Shown: in pieces, positions 19,356 through 28,864 of the stretch
Layout: every line of letters starts with the position of its first letter
Position numbering within the stretch: the first letter of the stretch is position 1
Assembly: GCA_002478115.1 (NCBI GenBank)
Contig: DLMH01000158.1
Location: 1 to 64,000 of the forward strand
Source of the DNA: Candidatus Acidiferrum typicum
Lineage (GTDB): Bacteria > Acidobacteriota > Terriglobia > Acidiferrales > UBA7541
Direction: 5' to 3'
DNA: 64,000 nucleotides
Notes under the pieces: generated by a model
What the model was told of the DNA's origin: nothing
Seen by the model: only the letters and a program-made list of their open reading frames with translations
Databases searched by the model: none
Made by a program: the position numbers and the translations under genes

Positions 19356-19672
19356 AGAACGAGAGAAAGAGCGGCGCCTTTGTGCCGGCGAATTATCCGG
19401 CTTTGCGGGAATCCTTGCCGGGCTACCTGCACGAAGATTTTCAGGAGACGTCCGGCACGGTGGCGGAGGCGGTGGAGGCCTTCCTGGACGAAGCGAGCGC
19501 GGAAGAGATTCAACAAGTGCACGAAGAGTGGGGCCGGCTGCGCAAACAGTTTGCCGGGCGGCCGCTGAAGGAGCTACAGGCGGCGTTGGTGCGGCTGGGG
19601 ATCGCGTGGCGACCCGCGTCGGAAGAGGAGTTGCGGGGCTTGGACGAAATTCTCACGCGCGGCAAGGCATGA
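19352..19672 (+). CDS. CdiI-like immunity protein
   Basis: The product has 106 residues, starting at the ATG that overlaps the toxin stop. The sequence NYPALRESLPGYLHEDFQET followed by SGTVAEAVEAFLDEASAEEI fits the CDI immunity family usually paired with RNase-type toxins (CdiI_2 by my recollection). It is acidic and helical with no signal peptide, so it is cytoplasmic, where it would block the RNase domain of the upstream product. Translational coupling supports a dedicated toxin-immunity pair. It lies 17 bases upstream of the tRNA-Val gene used as an integration site. Confidence 0.8.
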   Translation: MKNERKSGAFVPANYPALRESLPGYLHEDFQETSGTVAEAVEAFLDEASAEEIQQVHEEWGRLRKQFAGRPLKELQAALVRLGIAWRPASEEELRGLDEILTRGKA

Positions 19673-19689
19673 TATTCTGATGAGGTTCT

Positions 19690-19766
19690 AGGCCCGTAGC
19701 TCAGTTGGTTAGAGCGCTACCTTGACACGGTAGAGGTCTGGGGTTCGAGTCCCCACGGGCCTACCA
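19690..19766 (+). tRNA. tRNA-Val(GAC)
   Basis: This is a complete 77-nt tRNA with encoded CCA. The acceptor stem AGGCCCG pairs with CGGGCCT, the D arm is TAGCTCAGTTGGTTAGAGC, and the anticodon stem CTACC/GGTAG encloses TTGACAC with anticodon GAC. The T arm is TGGGG-TTCGAGT-CCCCA. Its 3' half, from the anticodon loop to CCA, recurs at 22426-22470, 27534-27600 and 29938-29982. It is therefore the attachment site of an integrative element family. Confidence 0.97.
19722..19766 (+). repeat. att core, copy 1 (within functional tRNA-Val)
   Basis: This 45-bp segment begins at TTGACACGGTAGAGGTCTGG and ends at CCTACCA. It is repeated exactly at 22426-22470 and 29938-29982, and with a 22-bp insertion at 27534-27600. 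Anticodon-loop-to-CCA identity is the classical shape of an att core for tyrosine integrases. Confidence 0.85.
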
Positions 19767-19768
19767 TA

Positions 19769-19843
19769 TCATTTCGATGGACTTAGCCACGTTTTCGCCA
19801 CCCGGTTTTTGGCCATTCCGTACCGCTCTCCGTACCGTTGAAA
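19769..19843 (-). pseudogene. Conserved 25-codon tail abutting att copy 1 (possible integrase C terminus)
   Basis: Read on the minus strand, this encodes FQRYGERYGMAKNRVAKTW and ends Lys-stop three bases beyond the tRNA CCA. The same frame, stop position and most residues recur beside att copies 2 and 3. Of the six differences from copy 2, four are silent, which suggests past coding selection. The upstream frame soon meets a stop. A tyrosine recombinase tail at the att site is the natural reading, but no catalytic part survives. Two CCGTACCG repeats (19818-19825, 19830-19837) lie inside it and could instead be protein-binding sites. Confidence 0.45.
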
Positions 19844-20117
19844 CTTGCGAATCCGGTGAGTTCCGTTCGTTGACTTGTTTCCTGCAACCGCAAGCGGCTT
19901 GCTTCAAGTCGCTGTATCGGAAACGCGCAAACACAACACGTTCGTGCACTCCCCTTGCCTCCTCACACTTCCGATACATCAGTACTAAGACTTCTCAGGA
20001 GTTAGCTGCACATTTTCCGATTCGTTTTATTGACGGCCTTTTTGGCCTGCACTAAGATAGCGCGGCCTGATCCTACGACCGAGTATTAGGCGCCCCACGG
20101 CTTGAGGAGGATCGAAA

Positions 20118-22337
20118 ATGGCGAAAAACCGCTTCGCGTACAAACCAATCCTTGGATTACTCGCAGTTCTCATGGTGAGCATTGTCCTGTCAACAGTAGC
20201 TCGCTCCACGAAGTCAGAATCGGCGGGAGGGCAACCACCCGTAGCACCGGTGCGCATGGTCACAGACGAATACTTTGGCGTTAAAGTGAGCGATCCCTAC
20301 CGCTACATGGAAGATCTATCGAATCCAGAGGTCATTGCGTGGTTTAAGGGGCAGAATGATTACACACGAGCTGTCCTTGCGCGGATATCCGGGCGCCGCG
20401 CTTTGCTTGAGCGGGTGAAGGCGCTCGATGAATCGGCCCCCGCGCGGGTAACTGACCTGCGACGCTTGCCGAACGATCGCTACTTCTATCAAAAGCGACT
20501 CGCGGCCGAAGACGTATCAAAGCTGTACATGAAAGATGACTTGAGCGGCGCGGAGCACCTGTTGGTGGACCCGACAAAGTATGCGACGGCTGGCGGCCCT
20601 CACTATGTAATCAGCTACTATGCACCTTCCTTCGACGGGCATTACGTGGCTGTGGGCGTCTCTGCAGCGGGCTCCGAGGATGCCGTGCTACGGGTATTCG
20701 ATACAAACACGGGGCGAGAAACGGGAGATGTCATCGACCGAGCTCAGTTCGGGAGCCCCAGCTGGATGCCCGACGGCCGATCGTTTTTATATAACCGCCT
20801 GCAGAAGTTGACGCCGAGTTCGGCCCCTACAGATAGGTACCTAAACAGTCGGGCTTATCTGCACGTGCTGGGCGCCAATCCGGATGAGGACCGATTGGTG
20901 TTCGGCAGCGGCGTATCAACAGTGAAACTCGACCCGGCGGATATTCCGTTTGTGATGACTTCGCCGGGTACTCCCTATGCCATAGGGATCGTGGCTCACG
21001 GCGTACGCATTGAGGCCACGATGTACGCCGTACCACTGGAAGCACTGAGCGCTGCAAGTGTGCCGTGGAAACTCTTTTGCGACGTGGACGATGATGTGAC
21101 GGGGTTCGACGTTCATGGCAGCGATCTGTACCTGATCTCCCATCACCAGGCGTCGCGGTTTAAGGTCTTGCGAACCAAGCTTTCCAATCCGGACGTGGCT
21201 CAAGCGGAAGTAGTTGTGCCGCCAAGCGAGGCCGTAATCCAAAACCTTGCAGCCGCCAGCGATGCTCTCTACGTGCAGGAGTTGGACGGAGGAATTGGGA
21301 GATTGGTCCGACTGGCTTATTCCGACGTGAAGCCCGAACGGATTCCCTTGCCGTTCGACGGGTCTGTCGCGCTCACAGGAACTGACCAGCGGATACCGGG
21401 AACGCTGCTGGAACTGACCACGTGGACAAAGGCCCGGAAAATTTACGCCTATGGTTCGACAGGCAAGACCGTGACCGACACCAAACTGCAGCCGTTGGGC
21501 AAGTACGACGAACCTGCGGATCTGGAGTCGGTAGAAGTGAAAGCCAAGAGCTACGACGGCACGCTGGTGCCACTTTCGATCGTCTACAAGAAAGGGCTGA
21601 AGCTGGATGGCACGAACCCAACACTGTTGGAAGGCTATGGTTCCTACGGCATCACGTTTGATCCATATTTCGATCCGAAATTTATTGCCTGGTTCGAGCG
21701 GGGTGGGGTATTCGCGGTGGCGCATGTTCGTGGAGGAGGCGAATACGGCGAAGACTGGCACCTGGCGGGAAAACTGCTAACGAAACCAAATACATGGAAA
21801 GATTTCATTGCGTGCGCTGAGTATCTGATCAACCAGAAGTACACGACAAAAGCGCGGCTGGCGATCGAGGGAGGAAGTGCCGGCGGGATCACCATCGGAC
21901 GATCGATTACGGAACGCCCAGACCTATTCGCGGTGGCAATTGATGCGGTGCCGATGTCGGACGCAGTGCGTGATGAGTTTACGCCGAATGGTCCGCCGAA
22001 TATTCCCGAGTTCGGGACGGTGAAGGAAGCGGACGGATTCAAGGCACTTTATGAAATGAGTGCCTATCACCATATCAAGGATGAAGTGGCGTATCCGGCG
22101 GTGATGGTGACCACCGGGTTCAATGATCCGCGAGTGATCTCCTGGGAGCCCGGGAAGATGGCGGCGCGCCTGCAGGCGGCTTCGTCCAGCGGAAAACCGA
22201 TTCTGTTGCGGGTCGACTACGACGCCGGCCACGGCATCGGATCAACCAAAACGCAGAGAGAAGAAGAGCTAACAGACGAGATGAGCTTTGCACTGTGGCA
22301 ATTCGGCGTGCCGGAGTTCCAAACCGCCAAAGAGTGA
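20118..22337 (+). CDS. Prolyl oligopeptidase family serine peptidase (S9A)
   Basis: The product has 739 residues, preceded by GAGGAGG at ideal spacing. An N-terminal hydrophobic segment (ILGLLAVLMVSIVLSTVA) makes it exported or anchored. The beta-propeller domain follows, with DPYRYMEDLSNPEVIAWFKGQ at its entry, then the peptidase domain with GGSAGG. The inferred triad is Ser587, Asp670 (TGFNDPRV) and His705 (AGHG). Such enzymes cleave short proline-containing peptides. It is the only gene of island segment A, between att copies 1 and 2, so it is probable cargo. Its codon use looks less G/C-ending than the chromosomal genes around it. Confidence 0.95.
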   Translation: MAKNRFAYKPILGLLAVLMVSIVLSTVARSTKSESAGGQPPVAPVRMVTDEYFGVKVSDPYRYMEDLSNPEVIAWFKGQNDYTRAVLARISGRRALLERVKALDESAPARVTDLRRLPNDRYFYQKRLAAEDVSKLYMKDDLSGAEHLLVDPTKYATAGGPHYVISYYAPSFDGHYVAVGVSAAGSEDAVLRVFDTNTGRETGDVIDRAQFGSPSWMPDGRSFLYNRLQKLTPSSAPTDRYLNSRAYLHVLGANPDEDRLVFGSGVSTVKLDPADIPFVMTSPGTPYAIGIVAHGVRIEATMYAVPLEALSAASVPWKLFCDVDDDVTGFDVHGSDLYLISHHQASRFKVLRTKLSNPDVAQAEVVVPPSEAVIQNLAAASDALYVQELDGGIGRLVRLAYSDVKPERIPLPFDGSVALTGTDQRIPGTLLELTTWTKARKIYAYGSTGKTVTDTKLQPLGKYDEPADLESVEVKAKSYDGTLVPLSIVYKKGLKLDGTNPTLLEGYGSYGITFDPYFDPKFIAWFERGGVFAVAHVRGGGEYGEDWHLAGKLLTKPNTWKDFIACAEYLINQKYTTKARLAIEGGSAGGITIGRSITERPDLFAVAIDAVPMSDAVRDEFTPNGPPNIPEFGTVKEADGFKALYEMSAYHHIKDEVAYPAVMVTTGFNDPRVISWEPGKMAARLQAASSSGKPILLRVDYDAGHGIGSTKTQREEELTDEMSFALWQFGVPEFQTAKE

Positions 22338-22425
22338 TCCGCGGTATCTACACCGCAAATTGTGAAAACCCGCTCACTGTTGAGAGTCAGCCATCAAATT
22401 GTTGGAAGTACGTGATCACGGCCCT

Positions 22426-22470
22426 TTGACACGGTAGAGGTCTGGGGTTCGAGTCCCCACGGGCCTACCA
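22426..22470 (+). repeat. att scar, copy 2 (tRNA-Val 3' fragment)
   Basis: This 45-bp sequence is identical to tRNA positions from anticodon loop to CCA. The 5' half is absent, so it is not a tRNA gene. It marks the boundary between island segments A and B. Confidence 0.85.
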
Positions 22471-22471
22471 T

Positions 22472-22546
22472 TCATTTCAATGGGCTTAACCACATTTTCG
22501 CCACCCTGTTTTTAGCCATTCCGTACCGCTCTCCGTACCGTTGAAA
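22472..22546 (-). pseudogene. Conserved 25-codon tail abutting att copy 2
   Basis: The minus-strand frame reads FQRYGERYGMAKNRVAKMW and ends with Lys-stop two bases beyond CCA, as in copy 1. CCGTACCG repeats are at 22521-22528 and 22533-22540. The sequence further out (TTGAAACTTCGGCTTACACG) matches 29852-29871 closely. Confidence 0.4.
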
Positions 22547-22631
22547 CTTCGGCTTACACGTTTTCCCGTTTTGCTTCATCGGCTACAGACAATGTCACCG
22601 GTTTCCAGGGAGCCTCTGTTCAAGTCTTGTG

Positions 22632-23270
22632 TCAACGATTGCGAAGTAGAGCAAAGCCGATGCGCGTGCCGAAACCCAACTCGCGGCCCAGGTGAATATT
22701 GAGAAGGGAGAGTGGTTCGAGGTAACGAGAGTTGCGAAGAGGACCCGCGTCAACGGGATCGAAACCGAGACGGGCAATCACTTGGCGAACGCACTCTTTG
22801 GATTTCGAGTCATCACCCGCAAAAAAGATGCTAATGATTCGGCCATCGATCTGTGCGCTTTGACTTGCGTAAACTTCGGCGAACACAGCGTTGAAGGCCT
22901 TTACGACATGAGCGCTGGGAAAGGACTGCGCGATCACCTCGGCGCCTGAATTCGCGTGCCCAATCGTGAGAGCCCGATGATCAGGAGTAATTGGATTCGT
23001 TAGATCGACGAGTGTTTTTTGTGTGAGATGGGCGGCGAGAGGGCGAAGGGCAGTGTTTATTTCGGAGAACGGGAGGGTCAAAAAGATGAGATCCGACTCA
23101 TCGACGAGGGGAATTAAGTCCAGGACCTTTGAACCGTGTCCCGCGTGCTGCGCCGCTTCTTGGGCGTGGGCTGAGGTTCGAGAGGTGAATCCAACGGGAA
23201 AGCCGACCTGTGCAACCCATGCGCCGAGCGATCTTCCGACGTTTCCGCTTCCGAGGATCCCAATCTTCAC
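22632..23270 (-). CDS. NADPH-dependent F420 reductase-type oxidoreductase
   Basis: The product has 212 residues beginning MKIGILGSGNVGRSLGAWVA, a Rossmann dinucleotide motif GxGxxG. VDLTNPITPDH and VVKAFNAVFAEVY follow, as in the F420-dependent NADP oxidoreductase/NADP-binding family. Many bacterial members do not use F420 and have unknown substrates. The start codon is a GTG at 23270 and no good ribosome site is visible, but the Rossmann motif requires this start or one close to it. It lies in island segment B, divergent from the RND gene. Confidence 0.82.
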   Translation of the reverse strand: MKIGILGSGNVGRSLGAWVAQVGFPVGFTSRTSAHAQEAAQHAGHGSKVLDLIPLVDESDLIFLTLPFSEINTALRPLAAHLTQKTLVDLTNPITPDHRALTIGHANSGAEVIAQSFPSAHVVKAFNAVFAEVYASQSAQIDGRIISIFFAGDDSKSKECVRQVIARLGFDPVDAGPLRNSRYLEPLSLLNIHLGRELGFGTRIGFALLRNR

Positions 23271-23543
23271 GCAATGTTTATAGCGTCCGGGTGTGATTGG
23301 GTCAATCCGAAGCGCGTTACCGTAGAAGGAATCAGGTCACGGAGCTGCCCAGGGAATGGATTCTGCCTCATTTCTGGACTGGTCGCTCACATCCAGGACT
23401 GCGCCCGGCAGACAGGATTGGCGGGCCCAGAGCGGGGCAGAAGGGCTTGTGACCCCGGTCACGGAACCCCTCTGCCTAGGTGCGAGAATCAAGTTCAAGG
23501 CTTCTAACGGAATGTGGACCTCTTTCCGTGAGAGAAACTCGCC

Positions 23544-26500
23544 ATGATGTGGCTCGTAAGACTCGCGCTGAACCGCCCCTATACGTTCATAGTGGCGTCC
23601 CTACTGATTCTGATCCTCAGTGTCGTAGCCGTTGTCCGTACCCCCACTGACATTTTCCCCGACATTAACATCCCTGTTGTCAGCGTGGTGTGGGGCTACA
23701 CGGGCCTGGCGCCCGAAGAGATGGAGCGGCGCATGGTCACGCTCTTTGAGCGGGGCGTCACCACCACGGTCAACGATATCGAGCACATTGAGTCGCAATC
23801 CTATTACGGCATCGGAGTAGTCAAGATCTTCTTCCAGCAGGGCGCAGACATTAACGGAGCCGTTGCGCAGACCACGGCCATAGCCCAGGCGGTTCTGAGG
23901 TCGATGCCACCCGGCACCACGCCTCCGTTGGTGATCGCTTACACGGCTTCGAGTGTCCCTATTCTACAGTTGGGCTTGAGCAGCCCAAGCCTCTCCGAGG
24001 GGCAACTCTTCGACTTGGGCGTTAATTTCCTGCGTGTCCAACTCGCCGACATTGAAGGAGCGGCCATCCCGGCTCCCTACGGGGGCAGGCCGCGGCAGAT
24101 CAGCGTTGATCTTGATCCCCGCGCGATGACGGCGCTTGGCGTTTCCGGGGCCGATGTAGTTAATGCGGTCAGCGCCCAGAATCTTATCCTGCCGCAGGGC
24201 ACGATCAAACTTGGGCCACGCGAGTACGACGTCGCGCTCAACAGCAGTCCCGTGCAGGTGGCGGAACTCAACGATCTGCCCATCAAGGTAGTGAACGGCA
24301 GCATGGTGTACATTCGCGATGTCGCTCATGCTCATGATGGCTTCCAGTTCCAAACCAACATCGTGCACGTGGATGGTCACCGTTCTGCCCTGTTGAGCAT
24401 CTTCAAGACGGGTAAGGCATCCACCCTGGATATCGTTTCCAGGGTCTACGCGGAGCTGCCCCGAATTCAAGCGGGGCTTCCGTCGGCCCTGAGAATCAAC
24501 CCCATCGCCGATCAGTCGCTATTCGTGCGCGCCGCTATCAAGGGAGTGCTCCGCGAAGCCATCATTGCGGCCCTTCTGACGGCCTTGATGATTCTTGTTT
24601 TCCTGGGCAGTTGGCGAATGACCCTGGTGGTGTCAATTTCGATTCCGCTTGCCATCTTGACCTCGTTGCTGACGTTCACCTCGCTCGGCGAGACCATCAA
24701 CCTGATGACCCTGGGCGGGCTGGCACTGGCGGTCGGGATTCTGGTGGACGATGCCACGGTTGAAGTAGAAAACACCAATCGCCTGCTGCCGGAAGGCAAG
24801 TCGTTACGGGAAACGATTCTCACCAGCGCCAGTCAAATTGCCACTCCGGCCTTGGTAGCCACCCTCGCCATCTGCATCGTCTTTGTACCCATCATGTTTT
24901 TGTCGGGGATCCCTGGCTTCCTTTTCCGGCCCTTGGCAGAAGCCGTGGCCTTTGCCATGCTCGCCTCCTATCTGCTTTCGCGGACGCTCGTTCCCACGAT
25001 GATGTTCTACTTCTACCGGGCCGAGCGCCTGTTGGAGGCAAAGAAACGATATAAGCCACATCGGGGACCCGGTGTCTTCCGCCGTTTCCACCAAAGGTTC
25101 GAGGAGGGTTTCAATCGGCTCCGCGAACAATACGGCGTTTTGCTCGAATGGAGTCTGCATCACCGGATGTTGTTTGGCACAGTTTTTCTTGGTTTCTGCG
25201 TGGCCAGCCTGGCGCTGGTTCCGCTGCTCGGGTCGGACTTGTTTCCCTACGTTGACGCCGGCCAGATCCGTTTGCACTTCCGGGCCCCGACGGGATTGCG
25301 GATCGAAGAGACTTCGGCGCTTTGCCAACGAGTGGAGGAGGCGATTCGTGAGGAGATACCGCGCAGCGAACGGAACACGATCCTGGACAATTTGGGAATG
25401 CCGTACAGTGGTATCAACTTGACCTACAGCAACAGTGGAGTCATCGGCACGTCGGATGCCGAGATTCTGGTCTCGCTGAATCCGGAGCATCGTCCGTCGC
25501 CGGAATACATCCGCGATCTCCGCGGCAAGCTGCCGAAGGAGTTCCCTGGTACGCAGTTTTTCTTCCAACCTGCGGACATTGTCGGGCAGATTCTGAACTT
25601 CGGACTTCCGTCGCCCATCGACATTCAGCTCGTCGGCGCGGACATGGCCGGGAATTACAAAATCGCCAATGAGATGGTCTCGCGCATCCGGCAGATTCCC
25701 GGGGCGGCAGACGTGCACATCCAGCAAGCGCTGGACGAACCTGTGGTCAAGGTGGATGTGGACAGGACCAAGGCGCAGGAGATGGGTTTCACGCAGGCGA
25801 ACGTGGCCAGTGATGCGCTCGTCGCTCTTACCACCAGCTTCCAGACTGCGCCGAGTTTCTGGCTGAGCCCACAGGGCGTGAGCTACTCTGTGATTACCCA
25901 GACGCCGCAATACCGGATGGACACTCTGGGAGCCCTCCAAAACACTCCAATCTCCGGCGGCAGCGTTCCGCAACCGGAAATTCTGGGCAATCTGGCGAGC
26001 ATTCGGCGCGGCCAGGCGCCGGCCGTAGTCAGCCATTACGACATTCAACGCGTGATTGATATCTACGCCGCGAGCCAGGGAAGGGATCTGGGCGGCATCG
26101 CATCGGACGTGAACAAGGTAATGGACGAGTATCGAGGGAAATTGCCTCGCGGTAGTTTTATGGTTGAGCGCGGCCAAGTGGAAACCATGCAGTCGGCTTT
26201 TAGGGGTCTCGGGTTCGGCATTCTGTTTGCAGTGATTCTGGTTTACTTTCTCATGGTCGTGAATTTCCAGTCCTGGATGGATCCCTTCATCATCATTACC
26301 GCCCTACCGGCGGCGTTGGCCGGAATTATCTGGATGCTCTTCATGACGCGCACGACGCTCAACGTTCCTTCTTTGATGGGTGCGATCATGTGCATTGGTG
26401 TAGCCACCTCAAACAGCATTTTGCTGGTGACCTTTGCCACCGGGGAACTCAAGGAAGGGAAGAATTCGCTGGACGCGGCGTTGCGGGCCGGGCTCGTGCG

Positions 26501-26646
26501 GTTGCGCCCCGTTATCATGACCGCTCTAGCCATGATTATCGGAATGGTGCCCATGGCGTTGGGTATCGGCGAGGGCGCAGAGCAAAACGCTCCTCTGGGA
26601 CGCGCCGTCATCGGCGGACTCTTGATCGCCACTGTCGCCACGCTCT
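23544..26646 (+). pseudogene. RND efflux pump (AcrB/MexB-like), 3'-truncated
   Basis: The RND sequence runs for about 1034 codons from the ATG at 23544. Typical HAE1 features are present: TM1, then EEMERRMVTLFERGVTTTVNDI, the proton-relay Asp pair in VGILVDDATVEVENTN (residues 402-403), and the C-terminal FLMVVNFQSWMDPFIIITALP and GRAVIGGLLIATVATLFA. It breaks inside the last transmembrane helix, exactly where FFVPVF-like residues should follow. The open frame then runs about 50 codons through the next gene in the wrong frame. Loss of half a helix makes activity unlikely. The join is a deletion scar with the adaptor gene that follows. Confidence 0.88.
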
Positions 26647-27441
26647 TTGCGGCAGGCGGAGGCAGCGCAAGCTCAAGCCCAAGCCAACCTGGATCTGGCC
26701 CGTACCACCGCTGCTCGCTATCAGGACCTGTTGAAAGCCGATGCTGTCTCGAAGCAAGACACGGATCAGGCTATCAGCACTCTGCATGCCCTTGAGGCTA
26801 ATCTAAAAGCTGCGATCGCGAACGTGGGTCAGCTGAAAGAATTGCAGTCCTTCGAGAAAGTCACGGCTCCTTTCGCGGGCACGATTACAGCGCGCTACAT
26901 CGATACCGGCGCCTTGATTGCCTCCGGCACCAACACAATTCTGTTCCGGCTAGCGGACACCTCAACTTTGCGCGTTTACGCCAACGTCCCCGAGGCCGAC
27001 AGCAAGGACATCGCGCCGGGGGTTTCGGTCGATCTTGAAACCCCAGAGGTGCACGGAGACAAATTTAGTGGCCAGGTTGTCCGCACCGCTGGCGCGATCG
27101 ATCCCGTTTCTCGAACCCTGCTCACCGAGATTCGCATACGCAATCCAAAACTTGCATTGGTACCTGGAGAATTCGGAGAGGTCACCTTCCATCTCCATAA
27201 CAGCAAGACCACGCTGATCATTCCTGCCAGCACTGTGCTCTTCCGCGCACAAGGCACTCAGGTGGCGCTGGTGCAGAATAACGGCAGCGTTCACATCCAA
27301 AATGTCGGACTCGGCCGCGACTTCGGCAACAGCGTCGAAGTGCTCTCCGGTCTCACGCCGGGCGACTCTGTGATCGAAAATCCCTCTGACTCGATCATCG
27401 ACGGCGCCCTGGTTTCCGTTCAGCAGCCGAGAGGTCAATAA
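26647..27441 (+). pseudogene. RND membrane-fusion protein, N-terminally truncated
   Basis: The frame encodes the last 264 residues of a periplasmic adaptor: the coiled-coil hairpin (QANLDLARTTAARYQDLLK), the lipoyl half VTAPFAGTITARYIDTGALI, the beta-barrel region and the C-terminal LGRDFGNSVEVLSGLTPGDS. The signal peptide, first lipoyl half and start are missing. The first codon of the open frame, a TTG, lies in what should be mid-hairpin. It sits in a different frame from the RND gene to which it is joined, so the deletion removed the pump's end and the adaptor's beginning. Confidence 0.85.
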
Positions 27442-27533
27442 CTGGAAGCCTTTCTAAGTCTGGTTCTGAGAAACTCGCAACGAGCAGCGCGAAGCTGGCA
27501 GCGGGAAAGAGATTCAGCTTTCTGACCTCTTTT

Positions 27534-27600
27534 TTGACACGGCAGAGGTCTGGGGTTCCCTTCGAAAACTCAGGGCAAGCGAGTCCCCACGGGCCTACCA
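27534..27600 (+). repeat. att scar, copy 3, with a 22-bp insertion
   Basis: The tRNA-Val 3' fragment recurs with one substitution (CGGCAG for CGGTAG) and is split in its T loop by CCTTCGAAAACTCAGGGCAA plus GC at 27559-27580. The insertion resembles the REP-like module at 855-880. It marks the end of segment B. Confidence 0.8.
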
Positions 27601-27602
27601 TT

Positions 27603-27680
27603 TCATTTCAAAGGGTTGGGCCGCGTTTTCGCCACGCTGTTTTTGGCCATTCCGCACCGCTCTCCGTACCGCTAGAGTTC
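27603..27680 (-). pseudogene. Degenerate tail abutting att copy 3
   Basis: The minus-strand frame reads RYGERCGMAKNSVAKTR and ends Lys-stop two bases after CCA, parallel to copies 1 and 2. One CCGTACCG is mutated to CCGCACCG. Further outward, GTGAGTTCCGTTCGTTGACT is identical to sequence beside copy 1 (19856-19875), so copies 1 and 3 share a longer flank. Confidence 0.4.
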
Positions 27681-27736
27681 GCAGATGTGGTGAGTTCCGT
27701 TCGTTGACTTGCCTCGTCTCGCGATGGTTTTTCTCA

Positions 27737-28864
27737 TCACAGGGTTGGTGTTGCTCCTGTGAGTCCTGCCACGATTATTTTTTCCAGTTTCTTCGAACTG
27801 ACCAAGTCCTTCGGATAAACCGAAATTAAGTTGATCCGATGTTTCTTGCAATGCTCCTGTTTCTGTTTGGTCTTCAAATCGTAATCAGGGTCTCCCGCAA
27901 GGCCGAAATACTCTATGAAGACGCCGTTGACGACAAAGTCGGCCCTGAGGTTTCCGTCCGGATATCGGGGTTCTCTATCATGGCTGATTCGAGAAGCGTG
28001 GAGAAGGTCGTCGATGGTTTTCTCACCCAGCGAAAAACAAATGTGGCCATCCTTGGCCAGACATTGAGTTCCACGAGTTGTCCTGCGTGCCCCATCATCT
28101 AGGAGTCCCGCTTCCAAAAGAGCGTGAAACCACGAACCGAACAGTTCTTTTACGCGTTCTTCGGCGGGTTTATCCTTGAGCACCCGCAGGACCGAAAGTC
28201 GCTCTGTCGTATCCATCCCTTGGAGGTCATACATGCCTGCCCCAAAGTCTTGCGACGGTACGCGTTGGAGCGCGTCGGAAAGTCGTCGTAGGTAAGCGCA
28301 GACCTCTTTTCTCGATGAAGTGCCGCTACCAGAACTAAAAAGTGTCGCCGAAAGACATGGAGCACAGAAATCCAATTGGTCGATCCCGAGTCTCTCGACT
28401 AAAGGATACGGGAGAGAATTTTCTACAAATGTTTGGTCACAAAGAGGGCAAGTCCTCCATACAGGTGTTCTGATAGCTGTCAAAAGCCCCAGCGTGTCAG
28501 CCCGCGACTCCGCAAAGTTCATCAGGATGTTGTACCAAGCGTACCTCGAGCACAGAGGGTCTTCCGCTTTCCACCCCTCAATGATCTCGGGTGGAGTGAC
28601 TGCAATAATCTTGTCTGTAATACGCCTCTTCCAAGCCCACTGCTCCTTACTGATTGCCTGTGACAAGAGGGTATCATGTGATGCTGACCACCACTTTAGA
28701 ATCAAGGGGTTCTCGCAGTAGTGGGGATTCGGGCGAGAAGTTCCATATGCAGGTTTATCTCTAATGTCGTAAACGCCCATGCGTGACACTCCCGGAGGAG
28801 CTTCAGCTGGAATCCCAGACGTCAGCACCAGTTCGCCTGGATTATACTGGGACTGCTCTGGCAA
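27737..28864 (-). CDS. Zinc-ribbon protein with PD-(D/E)XK-like nuclease domain
   Basis: The open frame gives 375 residues from a TTG at 28864. An ATG at 28780 with better upstream GGGAG would give 347, but the extra residues (NPGELVLTSGIP) look protein-like. A four-Cys zinc ribbon is formed by CPLC and, 32 residues on, CAPC. The C terminus has the restriction-endonuclease pattern LRADFVVNGVFIEYFGLAGD, then YDLKTKQKQEHCKKHRI and LISVYPKDL, as seen in stand-alone nucleases and helicase-attached domains. The presumed catalytic residues are the Asp, the Glu of IEYFG and a downstream Lys. It is in island segment C, so a defence role is plausible but unproven. Confidence 0.65.
   Translation of the reverse strand: MPEQSQYNPGELVLTSGIPAEAPPGVSRMGVYDIRDKPAYGTSRPNPHYCENPLILKWWSASHDTLLSQAISKEQWAWKRRITDKIIAVTPPEIIEGWKAEDPLCSRYAWYNILMNFAESRADTLGLLTAIRTPVWRTCPLCDQTFVENSLPYPLVERLGIDQLDFCAPCLSATLFSSGSGTSSRKEVCAYLRRLSDALQRVPSQDFGAGMYDLQGMDTTERLSVLRVLKDKPAEERVKELFGSWFHALLEAGLLDDGARRTTRGTQCLAKDGHICFSLGEKTIDDLLHASRISHDREPRYPDGNLRADFVVNGVFIEYFGLAGDPDYDLKTKQKQEHCKKHRINLISVYPKDLVSSKKLEKIIVAGLTGATPTL

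Noticed and set aside
24804..26177. Minus-strand frame of 457 codons
   Set aside because: It is antisense to the RND pump gene and compositionally anomalous.
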